The notes: generated by a model not told the origin, from the sequence alone. A DNA stretch of 27,192 nt from Actinomycetes bacterium (GCA_021793895.1 JAJYRW010000001.1:1-27192); one strand, 5' to 3'; counted from the first letter of the stretch, positions 16,610-25,115 are shown. A program made the numbers and translations.

Positions 16610-17464
16610 CTATTGCGCGGCGACCTCCGCCAAGACGGCATCACTGAAACGGGGCCACACCTCGGCCGCCCATTTACCGAAATTCCGGTCGGTGAGCGCG
16701 ATAACTGCGATTTGAGCGTGCGGATCCACCCACAAAAATGTGCCGGATTGGCCGAAATGGCCGAAGGTGTCAGGGCTGTTATTAGAACCGGTCCAGTGCG
16801 GGGACTTCGCCCCCCGGATTTCGAAACCTAAGCCCCACGGATTGGGACGTTGCACGCCAAAGCCCGGCAGGACGCCGTCCACAGTCGGGAAAACGGGCTC
16901 GGTAGCGGCACTGAGAGTACTGGGGTGCAAAAGAGTGGGATTTTGCAGTTCGATCGCAAACTGAATCACGTCGGTGACTGATGCGGACATGCCCGCCGCT
17001 GCGCCGTTGGTGTCGATTGTTCTCATGCCCAGGGGTTGGGTAAGTGCCTCGTGGATGTATTGGGCGAAGGGGATTTCGGTGGCGGCAGTAATCGTTTCGG
17101 CCAGTAGTTCAAATCCGGCGTTGGAATAGATGCGTCGCTCCCCCGGCTCGGCGACCTTGGTCAGGCTTTCGAAAGCCACTCCGGAGGTGTGGCTCAGCAA
17201 GTGCCGTACCCGCGCCCCGGTTACGGCAACCGGTGTGTCTAAGGTGACGGCCTCTTCTTCAATCGCAATCAGCGCACCATAGGCGGAAATCAGTTTTGAG
17301 ATGGAAGCCAGTGCGAAAGGATTGTGCACTTCGCCGCGTTGGCCCAATACGTTTCCGCCGGCTCCGATGACCGCCGCGCCGGCGGTAGTGACCGGCCAGG
17401 AATCTATTAACTTCAAACTGTCCACCTCGACACGATAAGACACCCCATCACCAAACGCCCACAT
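16610..17464 (-). CDS. Serine hydrolase, beta-lactamase/class C penicillin-binding-protein-like
   Basis: This 284-aa protein has the full active-site set of the beta-lactamase (PF00144) fold: SISK at 54-57 (nucleophile Ser54 and Lys57), YSN at 113-115 and HFG at 237-239. LLSHTSG and PLGMRT are also family hallmarks. No signal peptide or transmembrane segment is visible, so it is probably cytoplasmic unless the start is wrong. Members include D-Ala-D-Ala peptidases, esterases and regulators, and the substrate cannot be predicted. The N-terminus is short and has no Shine-Dalgarno sequence; GTG at codon 8 is an alternative start. It is divergent from sdhC with only 20 bp between the starts, so the two promoters must overlap this gene's 5' end. 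Confidence 0.85.
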   Translation of the reverse strand: MWAFGDGVSYRVEVDSLKLIDSWPVTTAGAAVIGAGGNVLGQRGEVHNPFALASISKLISAYGALIAIEEEAVTLDTPVAVTGARVRHLLSHTSGVAFESLTKVAEPGERRIYSNAGFELLAETITAATEIPFAQYIHEALTQPLGMRTIDTNGAAAGMSASVTDVIQFAIELQNPTLLHPSTLSAATEPVFPTVDGVLPGFGVQRPNPWGLGFEIRGAKSPHWTGSNNSPDTFGHFGQSGTFLWVDPHAQIAVIALTDRNFGKWAAEVWPRFSDAVLAEVAAQ

Positions 17465-17471
17465 CGCCCAC

Positions 17472-17477
17472 TAAGGT
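17472..17477 (+). promoter_or_regulatory. Candidate -10 box of sdhCAB
   Basis: TAAGGT is followed by 7 nt and the GTG start of sdhC, matching the TAnnnT-N7-start geometry of leaderless genes. The overlapping AAGGTG could instead act as a Shine-Dalgarno sequence. No good -35 is visible; it would lie inside the divergent hydrolase gene. Confidence 0.35.
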
Positions 17478-17484
17478 GTAGGGC

Positions 17485-18204
17485 GTGGCGACCAGCAATC
17501 TGACTCAAAGACGAACGGCGATGTTGCGGTCCAGCGTGGCGCTAAAAGCCGCGATGGCCGTGACCGGATTCATTCTGGTTTTGTTTCTCATCGCGCATAT
17601 GTACGGAAACTTGAAAATTTTCGAGGGCCAAGCCGCGTTCGATGTTTATTCCGCTAGCCTGCGGACGCTAGGCGAACCGATCCTGCCGCACGGGGGTGCG
17701 CTTTGGATTATGCGCATCGTCTTGCTGGCCAGCGTCCTGATACACATCACTGCCGCAGTCATTCTGTGGCGCCGGGCCCGCGTTGCAACTGGTGGTAAGG
17801 GCAGCGGGCGCTACCACTCTTCTGCCGCGCGGCGCGGTGCGCAACGCACTTACGCCTCCTTCACACTGCGGTGGGGCGGCATCGTTATTGCGTTGTTCGT
17901 CATTTACCACCTGCTGCACTTGACCGTAAATGTCATTGCACCGGGCGGCGCCTCAGAAAGCCCATATGTGCGCACAGTCAATGGGTTCGAAATCTGGTGG
18001 GTTGTTCTCAGCTACGCGATCGCGCTGCTCGCGCTGGGATTTCACCTGCGCCACGGCATGTGGGCGGCTTTTGCGTCCCTAGGGGCCAATAAGAGCCCGC
18101 AGCGCCGTCGCAATCTCAATATTTTCGCAATAATCATTGCGCTCGTTATTACTGTCGGTTTTCTTGTGCCGCCGGTAGCTGTTCTCTTTGGATGGGTTTC
18201 ATAA
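17485..18204 (+). CDS. sdhC: Succinate dehydrogenase cytochrome b subunit (b558 family)
   Basis: This 239-aa membrane subunit anchors SdhAB and passes electrons through heme b to quinone. Five transmembrane segments are visible, roughly at residues 20-40, 70-93, 125-150, 170-188 and 212-235. Histidines placed as heme ligands occur in LIAHMYGNLK, VLIHITAAV, IYHLLHLTVN and HLRHGMWAAFASLG. The single large anchor, rather than separate SdhC and SdhD, is the diheme type found in actinobacteria and Bacillus, usually working with menaquinone. The start is GTG at 17485. The stop TAA directly abuts the sdhA ATG, so the genes are coupled. Confidence 0.95.
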   Translation: MATSNLTQRRTAMLRSSVALKAAMAVTGFILVLFLIAHMYGNLKIFEGQAAFDVYSASLRTLGEPILPHGGALWIMRIVLLASVLIHITAAVILWRRARVATGGKGSGRYHSSAARRGAQRTYASFTLRWGGIVIALFVIYHLLHLTVNVIAPGGASESPYVRTVNGFEIWWVVLSYAIALLALGFHLRHGMWAAFASLGANKSPQRRRNLNIFAIIIALVITVGFLVPPVAVLFGWVS

Positions 18205-20145
18205 ATGACTGAGTTGTTCACCGTCGGCGAACCGATCGCTGACACGAAGGCACCCGCGGGCCCGATCAGCGAGCAGTGGGACACCCGACGCTTTGAAGCC
18301 CGGCTGGTTAATCCGGCCAACCGCCGCAAATTATCGGTAATTGTCGTGGGCACCGGACTGGCAGGCGCCTCGGCAGCCGCCACGCTGGGCGAAGCCGGCT
18401 ACCACGTTTTGAACTACTGCTACCAAGACAGTCCGCGGCGGGCGCACTCCATTGCAGCGCAAGGTGGTATCAACGCCGCGAAAAACTATCGCAATGACGG
18501 CGACAGTATTCACCGCCTCTTTTACGACACGGTCAAGGGCGGGGACTATCGTTCTCGCGAGTCAAACGTCTACCGCCTGTCACAGGTCAGCGTGGAAATC
18601 ATTGACCAGTGCGTGGCTCAAGGCGTTCCCTTTGCACGTGAATACGGCGGCCTGCTAGACAACCGCTCTTTTGGTGGCGTGCAGGTTTCGCGTACCTTCT
18701 ATGCCCGGGGGCAGACCGGGCAACAGTTGCTTTTGGGTGCCTACCAAGCCTTAGAGCGTCAAATTGCTGCCGGCAATGTGGAAACCTATACCCGCCACGA
18801 AATGCTCGAACTAGTTGTCGTAGATGACAGAGCTCGCGGCATCGTGGTGCGCAATATGGTTACCGGCGAGATCAGCACCCACTTCGCAGACGCGGTGGTT
18901 CTCGCCACGGGCGGCTACGGAAACGCCTACTTCCTATCGACCAATGCCATGGGGTGCAACGTCACGGCCACCTGGCGCGCACACCGCAAGGGGGCATTGT
19001 TCGCCAACCCATGCTTTACCCAAATTCATCCCACCTGCATCCCCGTCTCCGGCGAGCATCAATCAAAACTCACTTTGATGAGTGAATCGCTGCGAAATGA
19101 CGGGCGCATCTGGGTACCGAAAGAACTTGGCGATAAACGCGACCCGCGCGAAATTCCGGAGGAAGACCGCGACTACTACCTAGAGCGGCGTTATCCGGCG
19201 TTCGGGAACCTTGTTCCGCGCGATGTGGCATCGCGGGCTGCCAAAGAAGTGTGCGATGAGGGCCGCGGCGTGGGGCCGGGTGGCATGGGCGTGTATCTCG
19301 ACTTCGCCGATGCGATCCGCCGCATGGGCCGCCAGGCGGTCAAAGCCAAGTACGGCAACCTCTTTGACATGTATCAAAAGATCACCGACGAGAACCCCTA
19401 TGAGGTTCCGATGCGGATCTTCCCGGCCGTCCACTACACCATGGGCGGGCTATGGGTCGACTATGATCTGCAAGCCACAATTCCGGGGCTGTTCGTGATC
19501 GGTGAAGCAAACTTTTCCGATCACGGCGCAAACCGGCTGGGAGCTTCGGCACTGATGCAGGGGCTAGCTGACGGCTACTTTGTTCTTCCCAACACGATCA
19601 ATGACTACCTAGCTGATGGTCCATTTGAGGAGGTTGACGAATCGAACCCGCAGGCCGCTGCCGCCCAAGAAGCGGTCCAACAACGAATCGACAAACTCCT
19701 ATCGATCAACGGAAACCGCACAGTAGATTCCTTCCACCGGGAACTGGGCAAAATCCTGTGGGAATACTGTGGAATGGAACGCAACGCCGAAGGCCTGAAG
19801 AAGGCAATTGGACTGATTCGGGATCTGCGCGCGGAGTTTTGGACCAGTGTGAAGGTCACCGGGGAAAACGAGGAACTGAATCAAACCCTTGAGCGGGCCG
19901 GGCGCGTTGCCGACTTCTTCGAACTGGGGGAATTGATGTGCATCGATGCCCTCCACCGCAACGAGTCATGCGGCGGCCACTTCCGGTCCGAAAGTCAAAC
20001 AGAAGACCATGAGGCACTGCGGGACGATGAGAATTACGCCTATGTGGCCGCGTGGGGTTGGGGTGGTGAGGATGGCAAGCCGATCCTCCATAAGGAAGAC
20101 CTCGAATACGACTACGTCGAGATGAAGCAGCGGAGTTATAAGTGA
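18205..20145 (+). CDS. sdhA: Succinate dehydrogenase flavoprotein subunit
   Basis: This 646-aa catalytic subunit oxidises succinate to fumarate. The dinucleotide-binding motif [10 protein letters not shown] is at about 47-56. In [18 protein letters not shown] the His81 is the expected site of covalent FAD attachment. Other family motifs are [28 protein letters not shown] (dicarboxylate-binding Arg), [12 protein letters not shown] and [27 protein letters not shown]. The start abuts the sdhC stop, and the end overlaps sdhB by 4 nt. The order C-A-B and the b558-type anchor put it in the menaquinone-linked class, some members of which can also work as fumarate reductase. Confidence 0.98.
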   Translation: MTELFTVGEPIADTKAPAGPISEQWDTRRFEARLVNPANRRKLSVIVVGTGLAGASAAATLGEAGYHVLNYCYQDSPRRAHSIAAQGGINAAKNYRNDGDSIHRLFYDTVKGGDYRSRESNVYRLSQVSVEIIDQCVAQGVPFAREYGGLLDNRSFGGVQVSRTFYARGQTGQQLLLGAYQALERQIAAGNVETYTRHEMLELVVVDDRARGIVVRNMVTGEISTHFADAVVLATGGYGNAYFLSTNAMGCNVTATWRAHRKGALFANPCFTQIHPTCIPVSGEHQSKLTLMSESLRNDGRIWVPKELGDKRDPREIPEEDRDYYLERRYPAFGNLVPRDVASRAAKEVCDEGRGVGPGGMGVYLDFADAIRRMGRQAVKAKYGNLFDMYQKITDENPYEVPMRIFPAVHYTMGGLWVDYDLQATIPGLFVIGEANFSDHGANRLGASALMQGLADGYFVLPNTINDYLADGPFEEVDESNPQAAAAQEAVQQRIDKLLSINGNRTVDSFHRELGKILWEYCGMERNAEGLKKAIGLIRDLRAEFWTSVKVTGENEELNQTLERAGRVADFFELGELMCIDALHRNESCGGHFRSESQTEDHEALRDDENYAYVAAWGWGGEDGKPILHKEDLEYDYVEMKQRSYK

Positions 20146-20891
20146 AAATCACACTGCGCGTATGGCGCCAAAAAAACTCAGATGCAAAGGGCCAGATGGT
20201 CTCGTACCAGCTGGACGATATTTCTCCGGATATGTCGTTCCTCGAAATGCTGGACGTATTAAATGAACGCCTCACCTTAGACGGCGAGGACCCGATCGCG
20301 TTCGATTCAGACTGCCGGGAAGGTATCTGTGGAGCATGCGGCCTTGTCATTAACGGCCTCGCCCACGGCCCGGAAGGGCTCACAACCACCTGTCAGTTGC
20401 AAATGCGCAGCTTCAATGACGGGGACGTCATCGAGGTCGAACCCTGGCGGGCCCAACCCTTTACGGTTCTTAAAGACCTGGTTGTTGAACGCAGCTCATT
20501 TGACCGGATCATCCAAGCCGGTGGCTACATCACGGCTCCCACCGGTACTGCGCCGGAAGCCCACGCCACGCCGGTGGCCAAGACTGATGCCGATCGGGCG
20601 TTTGACGCCGCGACCTGCATTGGCTGCGGGGCCTGTGTTGCAGCGTGCCCCAACGGGTCGGCGAGCCTATTTTTGGGCGCTAAAATCACTCACCTCGCTT
20701 CCCTACCGCAGGGTCAGCCCGAGCGCGATGAACGCGCGCTAAACATGCTGCATCAGCATGATGAAGAAGGTTTTGGCGGCTGCACCCAAATTGGGGAATG
20801 CACCGCGGTCTGCCCAGTGGGGATCCCCCTGGACATGATCTCGCAGTTAAACCACGACGTTTTGGGAGCGCTAAGCCGCGGCGGTAACTAG
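20142..20891 (+). CDS. sdhB: Succinate dehydrogenase iron-sulfur subunit
   Basis: This 249-aa protein carries electrons from FAD to the cytochrome b anchor. [2Fe-2S] ligands are C58, C63, C66 and C84 ([11 protein letters not shown] then TTTCQLQ). C159, C162, C165 and C169 ([14 protein letters not shown]) with C214, C220 and C224 ([17 protein letters not shown]) hold the [4Fe-4S] and [3Fe-4S] clusters. The start is GTG at 20142 inside the sdhA stop (GTGA), with GGAG about 7 nt upstream, so expression is coupled. The last codons and the TAG stop are part of a perfect tandem duplication. It is convergent with the fusion gene at 20936. Confidence 0.97.
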   Translation: MKITLRVWRQKNSDAKGQMVSYQLDDISPDMSFLEMLDVLNERLTLDGEDPIAFDSDCREGICGACGLVINGLAHGPEGLTTTCQLQMRSFNDGDVIEVEPWRAQPFTVLKDLVVERSSFDRIIQAGGYITAPTGTAPEAHATPVAKTDADRAFDAATCIGCGACVAACPNGSASLFLGAKITHLASLPQGQPERDERALNMLHQHDEEGFGGCTQIGECTAVCPVGIPLDMISQLNHDVLGALSRGGN

Positions 20892-20947
20892 CACAGCGTC
20901 ATTAGGCGGTAACTAGCACAGCGTCACTATTGGCGTTAGGCAGTTAC
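20880..20947. repeat. Tandem duplication spanning the stop codons of two convergent genes (sdhB and the fusion gene)
   Basis: Two perfect 22-bp copies lie at 20880-20901 and 20905-20926 (25-bp period). Each contains GGCGGTAACTAG, with the first TAG being the sdhB stop. A partial third copy, TTAGGCAGTTAC at 20936-20947, matches 10 of 12 positions of 20902-20913. It holds the stop of the convergent fusion gene (TTA at 20936-20938). The whole intergenic region is built from this unit. Confidence 0.92.
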
Positions 20948-23131
20948 AAATCCGCGCAGCCACTGCGCCAGTTCTTCCGCCTTTTCCGGCGAATCGGCCT
21001 CCGCCGATAAGCGCAATACGGGCTCGGTGCCGGAGAACCGCAGCAGCGCCCAATTATCGTCTTCGAGGTAGAACTTGGTGCCGTCCTGATAGGAAATCCG
21101 ATCGACGCGATAGGGGCCGATTTTTTCCAACGGCGCTTCCGCCAAGCGCCGTGGGACCGCCACGCGCATGTCGGGGGTGGCCGGAACCGAATCCTCTACC
21201 GTGAAGAGCTGGCCGGTGATCCCGTAAATCTTATCGAGCAACTCGGTGATGGTCTTGCCGGTGCGGGCGAGCATTTCTACCACGAGCGCGCAGGCGAATA
21301 TGCCGTCTTTGCCTAGGATCCAGCCGCGCACGGTCAATCCCCCCGAAGACTCTCCGCCCAATATGGCGCCAATCTCATCCATTGCCGCCGTGACGTATTT
21401 AAATCCAACTCGGCACTCGCGATATTCCTCGCCGAAGTGGCGGGCGAGGCGGTCGAGCATGTGCGTGGTGGAGACATTGCGCACTACTCCCCCCACTTCA
21501 CCGCGTACCTCGTGCAAATACCAGTAAACAAGCAGTAATAGATCATTGGTTTGCACGTAGTTCCCGCGCTCATCAACAATGCCGATGCGGTCGGAGTCGC
21601 CATCCGTGGCCATGCCCAGGGAGTAGCGCCCCTCGCCGCTCTTAATCTTTCCAATTAACGCGCTCATCCGCTCCACATCGGGGGCGGGCGCAACACCGCC
21701 AAATAACGGGTTGTGATCGGAGTGCATGAACTCGGCTGGAACACGCATGTCAGAAAGAATCGTCCCCAGCGTCAGCTCGGAAGTTCCATACATCGCATCC
21801 ACCACGACCTCCAGCCCGGATCCGCGTACGGCTTCAACATCGATGATTTCTTCGATCGCATCGATGTATGGGTCGGTAAGCGCCTGATCAACAACAACTC
21901 CGGCCTGCCGCGCTTTTTCGATGTCGAGCGTGATGACTTCGCCAGCTGCCAGCTCATTGGCTTCGTTTTGAAAACGGTCCGTTTCCTCATCGAGCGGCAG
22001 GGAGCCGTCTTTGCGGAATACTTTCATCCCGTTCCACTCGGGGGGATTATGAGAGGAGGTGACGATGATCGAATAGGCCGAATCTGTATGGGGCGCTGCA
22101 AAGGTCACAAGCGGGGTGGGTACGTCATCGGGTAGCAAAATCACCGGAATATTATTGCCAGCAAAAACTTCGGCTGCCGCCTGGGCCGCCTCGCGGGATA
22201 AGAAGCGGCGATCCCCGCCAATAACGACTCCGTCGGGATCAATGCCCTTGCGCGTTGCCTCGTTAGCGATCGCCTGGCACAGCCGGCGCACATTGCCCAG
22301 CGTGAAACCCTCGCCAATGATGGACCGCCACCCCCCGGTGCCAAAAACGATGTGGGTGTCGGTATTTTTCCGGGGTTCAAACAGCCGGCGCAGCACAATA
22401 TCTGCGGCTAAGGCAAGCTCCTGCTCGGTGTTAATTCCCTGGACCTGATCGGTGTCATAGATCTGATAGGACGCAATCTGTGATCCGACCGCAATGAAGC
22501 GGCGCGCCACCTCGGTCAGGCGGTGCTCCCCCCGCTGGGCCAGGCCGTCAATCTCGCGCAAGAGCGCTTGGGGCTGTGAAACATACGCACCCACATTTAT
22601 TTCGTGCAATCCGCGCTCTTCATCGGAGAGATCTGAGGGCTCCAAGATCGCCGAGATCCGCTTTTGTTCATCGCGCTCAATCCGCCCATAGGTAAGGGGC
22701 TGGTCGATGACGGCGGTCAGTAAGGAGAGATCTGCCTCGAGCAACCGATGGCGGTTCAGCAGCCCGCGCAGCGATTCTGGGCGTAACAGCGGAGTATCGG
22801 CATAGGCAACCAATAGCTGCTGAGTGTCTTCTGGAATCGCGGTGCGAGCAGCGGCCACTGCGTGTCCGGTTCCGCGCGGGTCTTTTTGCTCGACATACGT
22901 GTACTCATTACCGAGTAAAGCCGGTATATCGCTATCGCCGGCGGCTACCACAATCGTGATGCGACTTCGGGAAACTACCGCCTCGAGGGTGGTAAGTGCG
23001 GCTTGGATAACCGTGGAGTCCCCCAGCGGGCTGGTAAGCAGATCACGTGAAAGTTGATCGGGGCCCGCGGCAAGTAGCACGGCAGAAGTGCCCTGGCGCA
23101 AAGTTCGTCCAGTGCTACTTTGATTCTCCAT
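20936..23131 (-). CDS. Fusion of GlmU-like nucleotidyltransferase domain and phosphohexomutase
   Basis: This is a 731-aa two-domain protein. Residues about 15-250 resemble the GlmU uridyltransferase domain: PRGTGHAVAAA (GTGHA at 87-91), YADTPLL (metal Asp112), YGRIERD, EPSD (Glu164), EINVG (Asn179) and QGIN (Asn234). The signature loop is degenerate, LLAAGPDQLSRD in place of LAAGxGTRM, and the usual PK is SPL, so transferase activity is doubtful. Residues about 256-731 are a complete alpha-phosphohexomutase: FGTGGWRSIIGE, TSSHNP (phospho-Ser360), TDGDSDR (metal ligands 510, 512 and 514), GGESSGG (592-598) and RFSGTEP (698-704). The GlmU acetyltransferase domain is absent. The mutase probably interconverts hexose-1- and 6-phosphates. 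GGGAGG lies about 11 nt before the ATG, somewhat far. Confidence 0.88.
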   Translation of the reverse strand: MENQSSTGRTLRQGTSAVLLAAGPDQLSRDLLTSPLGDSTVIQAALTTLEAVVSRSRITIVVAAGDSDIPALLGNEYTYVEQKDPRGTGHAVAAARTAIPEDTQQLLVAYADTPLLRPESLRGLLNRHRLLEADLSLLTAVIDQPLTYGRIERDEQKRISAILEPSDLSDEERGLHEINVGAYVSQPQALLREIDGLAQRGEHRLTEVARRFIAVGSQIASYQIYDTDQVQGINTEQELALAADIVLRRLFEPRKNTDTHIVFGTGGWRSIIGEGFTLGNVRRLCQAIANEATRKGIDPDGVVIGGDRRFLSREAAQAAAEVFAGNNIPVILLPDDVPTPLVTFAAPHTDSAYSIIVTSSHNPPEWNGMKVFRKDGSLPLDEETDRFQNEANELAAGEVITLDIEKARQAGVVVDQALTDPYIDAIEEIIDVEAVRGSGLEVVVDAMYGTSELTLGTILSDMRVPAEFMHSDHNPLFGGVAPAPDVERMSALIGKIKSGEGRYSLGMATDGDSDRIGIVDERGNYVQTNDLLLLVYWYLHEVRGEVGGVVRNVSTTHMLDRLARHFGEEYRECRVGFKYVTAAMDEIGAILGGESSGGLTVRGWILGKDGIFACALVVEMLARTGKTITELLDKIYGITGQLFTVEDSVPATPDMRVAVPRRLAEAPLEKIGPYRVDRISYQDGTKFYLEDDNWALLRFSGTEPVLRLSAEADSPEKAEELAQWLRGFVTA

Positions 23132-23164
23132 CAGCGGCTTCGCCTCCCGTATCCCATGTGTACT

Positions 23165-23216
23165 TACTCCGGCACGCAGACCTACTCAAGCACGCAATGA
23201 GTTGCTCAGACATTTA
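23165..23216. repeat. Short direct repeats upstream of the fusion gene
   Basis: TACTCCGGCACGCA (23165-23178) and TACTCAAGCACGCA (23183-23196) differ at two positions. A weaker copy TGCTCAGACATTTA is at 23203-23216. They lie 34-85 bp upstream of the fusion gene start. They may be regulator boxes or the same kind of degenerate tandem repeat seen elsewhere in the window. Confidence 0.5.
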
Positions 23217-23276
23217 GTCAGCTATGCAATAAGTAAGGGCACTTTCGAATTGCCAATATTAGCAGCGCCTTCGGTG

Positions 23277-23325
23277 ATAAGGCACCTCGGCGATGCGCTA
23301 GAGGCCATGATCGCATAAGGCACCT
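23277..23325. repeat. Direct repeat ATAAGGCACCT in the divergent fusion gene/ndh control region
   Basis: Perfect 11-bp copies lie at 23277-23287 and 23315-23325 (38-bp period), with a weaker TAAGGGCAC at 23234-23242. The right copy sits inside a longer imperfect dyad flanked by ATGATC (23307-23312) and GATCAT (23329-23334). Confidence 0.6.
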
Positions 23326-23341
23326 TGTGATCATTTTCACA
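23326..23341. promoter_or_regulatory. CRP/GlxR-type binding site upstream of ndh
   Basis: TGTGATCATTTTCACA is a perfect TGTGA-N6-TCACA dyad, the consensus for CRP-family regulators such as GlxR of Corynebacterium. Its centre is about 54 bp before the ndh ATG, suited to activation or repression of ndh. It could also affect the divergent fusion gene about 200 bp away. Confidence 0.7.
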
Positions 23342-23387
23342 TGCCGCCGCTGTGGCATTACCCGCCATTTGCACCCAGAGTAGATAC

Positions 23388-24650
23388 ATGGTCAAAAAAA
23401 CGAAGAGTCGCATTCGAGTCGTAATTGTTGGAGTCGGGTTCGCCGCACTATCAGCAATTAAAGAGCTGTCGAAGGAAGACATCGACGTTGTCCTAGTGGA
23501 CCGTGACCCCTATTCCACCTTCCAGCCATTTCTGTACCAGGTAGCTACCGGCGGGTTGAACCCCGGCGACGTGACGGTCTCCGCACGGGCCTTCTCCGCA
23601 CGCTACCCGCGGGTGCGCTTCGTTCGGGGGCATGTCACCGGAATACATAAACAGGATCGCGAACTGCAACTAAAAGACGGGCGCCACGTTCCTTATGACT
23701 ACCTGATCATCTCCGCCGGAGTGGGCTCCAACTTCTTTGGCATACCCGGAGCGCCCGAAAACGCCACGACGATTTATACCCGGGCGGAATCGCTGCACGT
23801 GCGAGACCGCGTCATGCAGGCTCTAGAGCTTGTCGCTGAAAAACATCCCGATGCGCCCGAGCCCGTATTTGTGGTGGTCGGCGGCGGTGCCACCGGCGTC
23901 GAAATGGCCGGAGCACTGGCCGAACTGCGCTCGACTGCGGTGCCGCTGGCATACCCGGGCCTTAACCCGGAGCGCGTGCGCATTGTGCTGGTGGAAATGC
24001 TCGATCACCTGCTGTCGCCATTTGATGAAAAACTCCAGAAATACACCGCCGAGGCACTGCGCAAGCGCGGAGTGGAACTGCGCCTGAACACCGCCGTAAA
24101 AGAGGTGCGACCTGATTCGGTAGTGATTGGGGACGACGAGGAGTTGCCTACCGCTGTCACGATTTGGGCCAGCGGCGTCACCACGCGCGACGAAGTCAGT
24201 AACTGGGGTCTGGAACAGGGCAAGGGCGGCCGCATTCGCGTCCATTCCGATCTGCGCACCGGTCAAGATGAGCGAATTTTTGCTGCCGGCGATATTGCCC
24301 TAATAGATGATCAGCCCCTGCCGCAACTGGCCCAGCCCGCAATCCAAATGGGCCGCCACGCGGCGCGCCAGATTCGCAAGCTGGTAAATGGCGAACCCAC
24401 TGACGGGTTTGAATATAAAGACCGCGGCATTATGGCCACGATTGGGCGCTCGGCCGCCGTCGTGCAGTTGCCCAGTGGTATCAAACTCAAAGGCTTTACA
24501 GCCTGGGTCGCCTGGTTGCTTCTTCACATTTACACCCTTATGGGTGGGCGCAACCGGGTTTCGGCGATGGCAAATCTTTCCGTGCGCTATTTGACGTGGA
24601 AGCGCAGCGCAAACGTGATCGTTGGTGATCCACCCACCCGACGCGGCTAG
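23388..24650 (+). CDS. ndh: Type II NADH:quinone dehydrogenase (NDH-2)
   Basis: This 420-aa membrane-associated flavoprotein passes electrons from NADH to quinone without pumping protons. The FAD motif is VVIVGVGFAALSA (about 11-23) and the NADH motif is VVVGGGATGVEMAGAL. ATIWASGV and IFAAGDIALI are the other conserved flavin-site segments, and AQPAIQMGRHAA is also typical. The C-terminal WVAWLLLHIYTLMGGRNR is the amphipathic membrane-binding region of the family. ATG 23388 is preferred to GTG 23352, because homologous sequence begins there and the extra 12 codons would reach back towards the CRP site. There is only a weak AGAG upstream. The 3' end has GC-rich repeats. Confidence 0.95.
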   Translation: MVKKTKSRIRVVIVGVGFAALSAIKELSKEDIDVVLVDRDPYSTFQPFLYQVATGGLNPGDVTVSARAFSARYPRVRFVRGHVTGIHKQDRELQLKDGRHVPYDYLIISAGVGSNFFGIPGAPENATTIYTRAESLHVRDRVMQALELVAEKHPDAPEPVFVVVGGGATGVEMAGALAELRSTAVPLAYPGLNPERVRIVLVEMLDHLLSPFDEKLQKYTAEALRKRGVELRLNTAVKEVRPDSVVIGDDEELPTAVTIWASGVTTRDEVSNWGLEQGKGGRIRVHSDLRTGQDERIFAAGDIALIDDQPLPQLAQPAIQMGRHAARQIRKLVNGEPTDGFEYKDRGIMATIGRSAAVVQLPSGIKLKGFTAWVAWLLLHIYTLMGGRNRVSAMANLSVRYLTWKRSANVIVGDPPTRRG

Positions 24651-24713
24651 GCAACTGCCGCGCCGCGGCCTGCCTGTCGCGCCTAAAACAACGCGGCGAA
24701 GTGCCTGCGCACC
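24643..24713. repeat. GC-rich degenerate repeats over and after the ndh stop codon
   Basis: Three segments beginning GCGGC lie at 24643-24664 (containing the TAG stop, 24648-24650), 24665-24683 and 24693-24713. The first and second end in CTGCCGCGCC and CTGTCGCGCC. GCCGC (24657-24661) and GCGGC (24665-24669) can also form a short hairpin. A further motif GTCGyGCCTAA occurs near 24676 and 24763, with a variant at 24715. Confidence 0.45.
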
Positions 24714-24805
24714 CGTTGCTCCTAAACCGCGCAAAGTGCGAGCCGGTCCGACCTGGCCTAGCGTCGTGCCTAAGGCACAAGACTTCAGGTGGTGACAGCG
24801 GACCA

Positions 24806-25087
24806 GTGAGACCCGAAGAGGAAGAAGCTCGCCTCCGAGCCCGCGGACGACCCGACTATCACGATCCCACTGCCGGGATTGGTGGAGCTGCGCCGGCTTA
24901 CAGCGCCTTAACCCTGCGCATCGTGCTCGCCTCGTTGGGCGTGCTGTTTGGCATTGCAATAGCCGTTATTGGTCTTGTTGTCTTCGACCAAATTGTGGTG
25001 CTCATCGCCGGCCTGGCCCTTACGGTTGTGGCGATTATCAACTTGATCGTTGTGCTCCGCCGCAAGGCGCGTGGCGAACCGGGGTGA
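24806..25087 (+). CDS. Small hypothetical membrane protein (93 aa)
   Basis: I do not recognise this protein. It has a strongly charged N-terminus (EEEEARLRARGRPDYHD), a flexible Gly/Ala linker, two adjacent hydrophobic segments (LRIVLASLGVLFGIAIAVIG and VVLIAGLALTVVAIINLIVV, separated by FDQI) and a basic tail (LRRKARGEPG). This predicts a two-helix hairpin with a cytoplasmic tail. GTG 24806 is chosen because codons further upstream (to 24701) look like intergenic repeat sequence and are not protein-like. No clear Shine-Dalgarno sequence is present. It is downstream of ndh and 57 bp before the ChaB gene, all on the plus strand. Confidence 0.6.
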   Translation: MRPEEEEARLRARGRPDYHDPTAGIGGAAPAYSALTLRIVLASLGVLFGIAIAVIGLVVFDQIVVLIAGLALTVVAIINLIVVLRRKARGEPG

Positions 25088-25115
25088 TTTTTGCACCTCG
25101 CGTGTTCACCGCACC
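25081..25115. repeat. Weak 17-bp repeat over the stop of the small membrane gene
   Basis: GGGGTGATTTTTGCACC (25081-25097, containing the TGA stop) and CGCGTGTTCACCGCACC (25099-25115) agree at 11 of 17 positions. Taken alone this could be chance; it is listed because it fits the pattern at other 3' ends here. Confidence 0.3.

Noticed and set aside
20880..20947. Attachment site or target-site duplication of a mobile element
   Set aside because: The copies are adjacent with only 3 bp between them and no integrase or transposase is nearby. Simple tandem duplication explains them better.
24701..24805. Longer N-terminus (35 extra residues) for the small membrane protein
   Set aside because: The segment overlaps intergenic GC-rich repeats and is not protein-like, while the acidic segment after GTG 24806 looks like a normal start.
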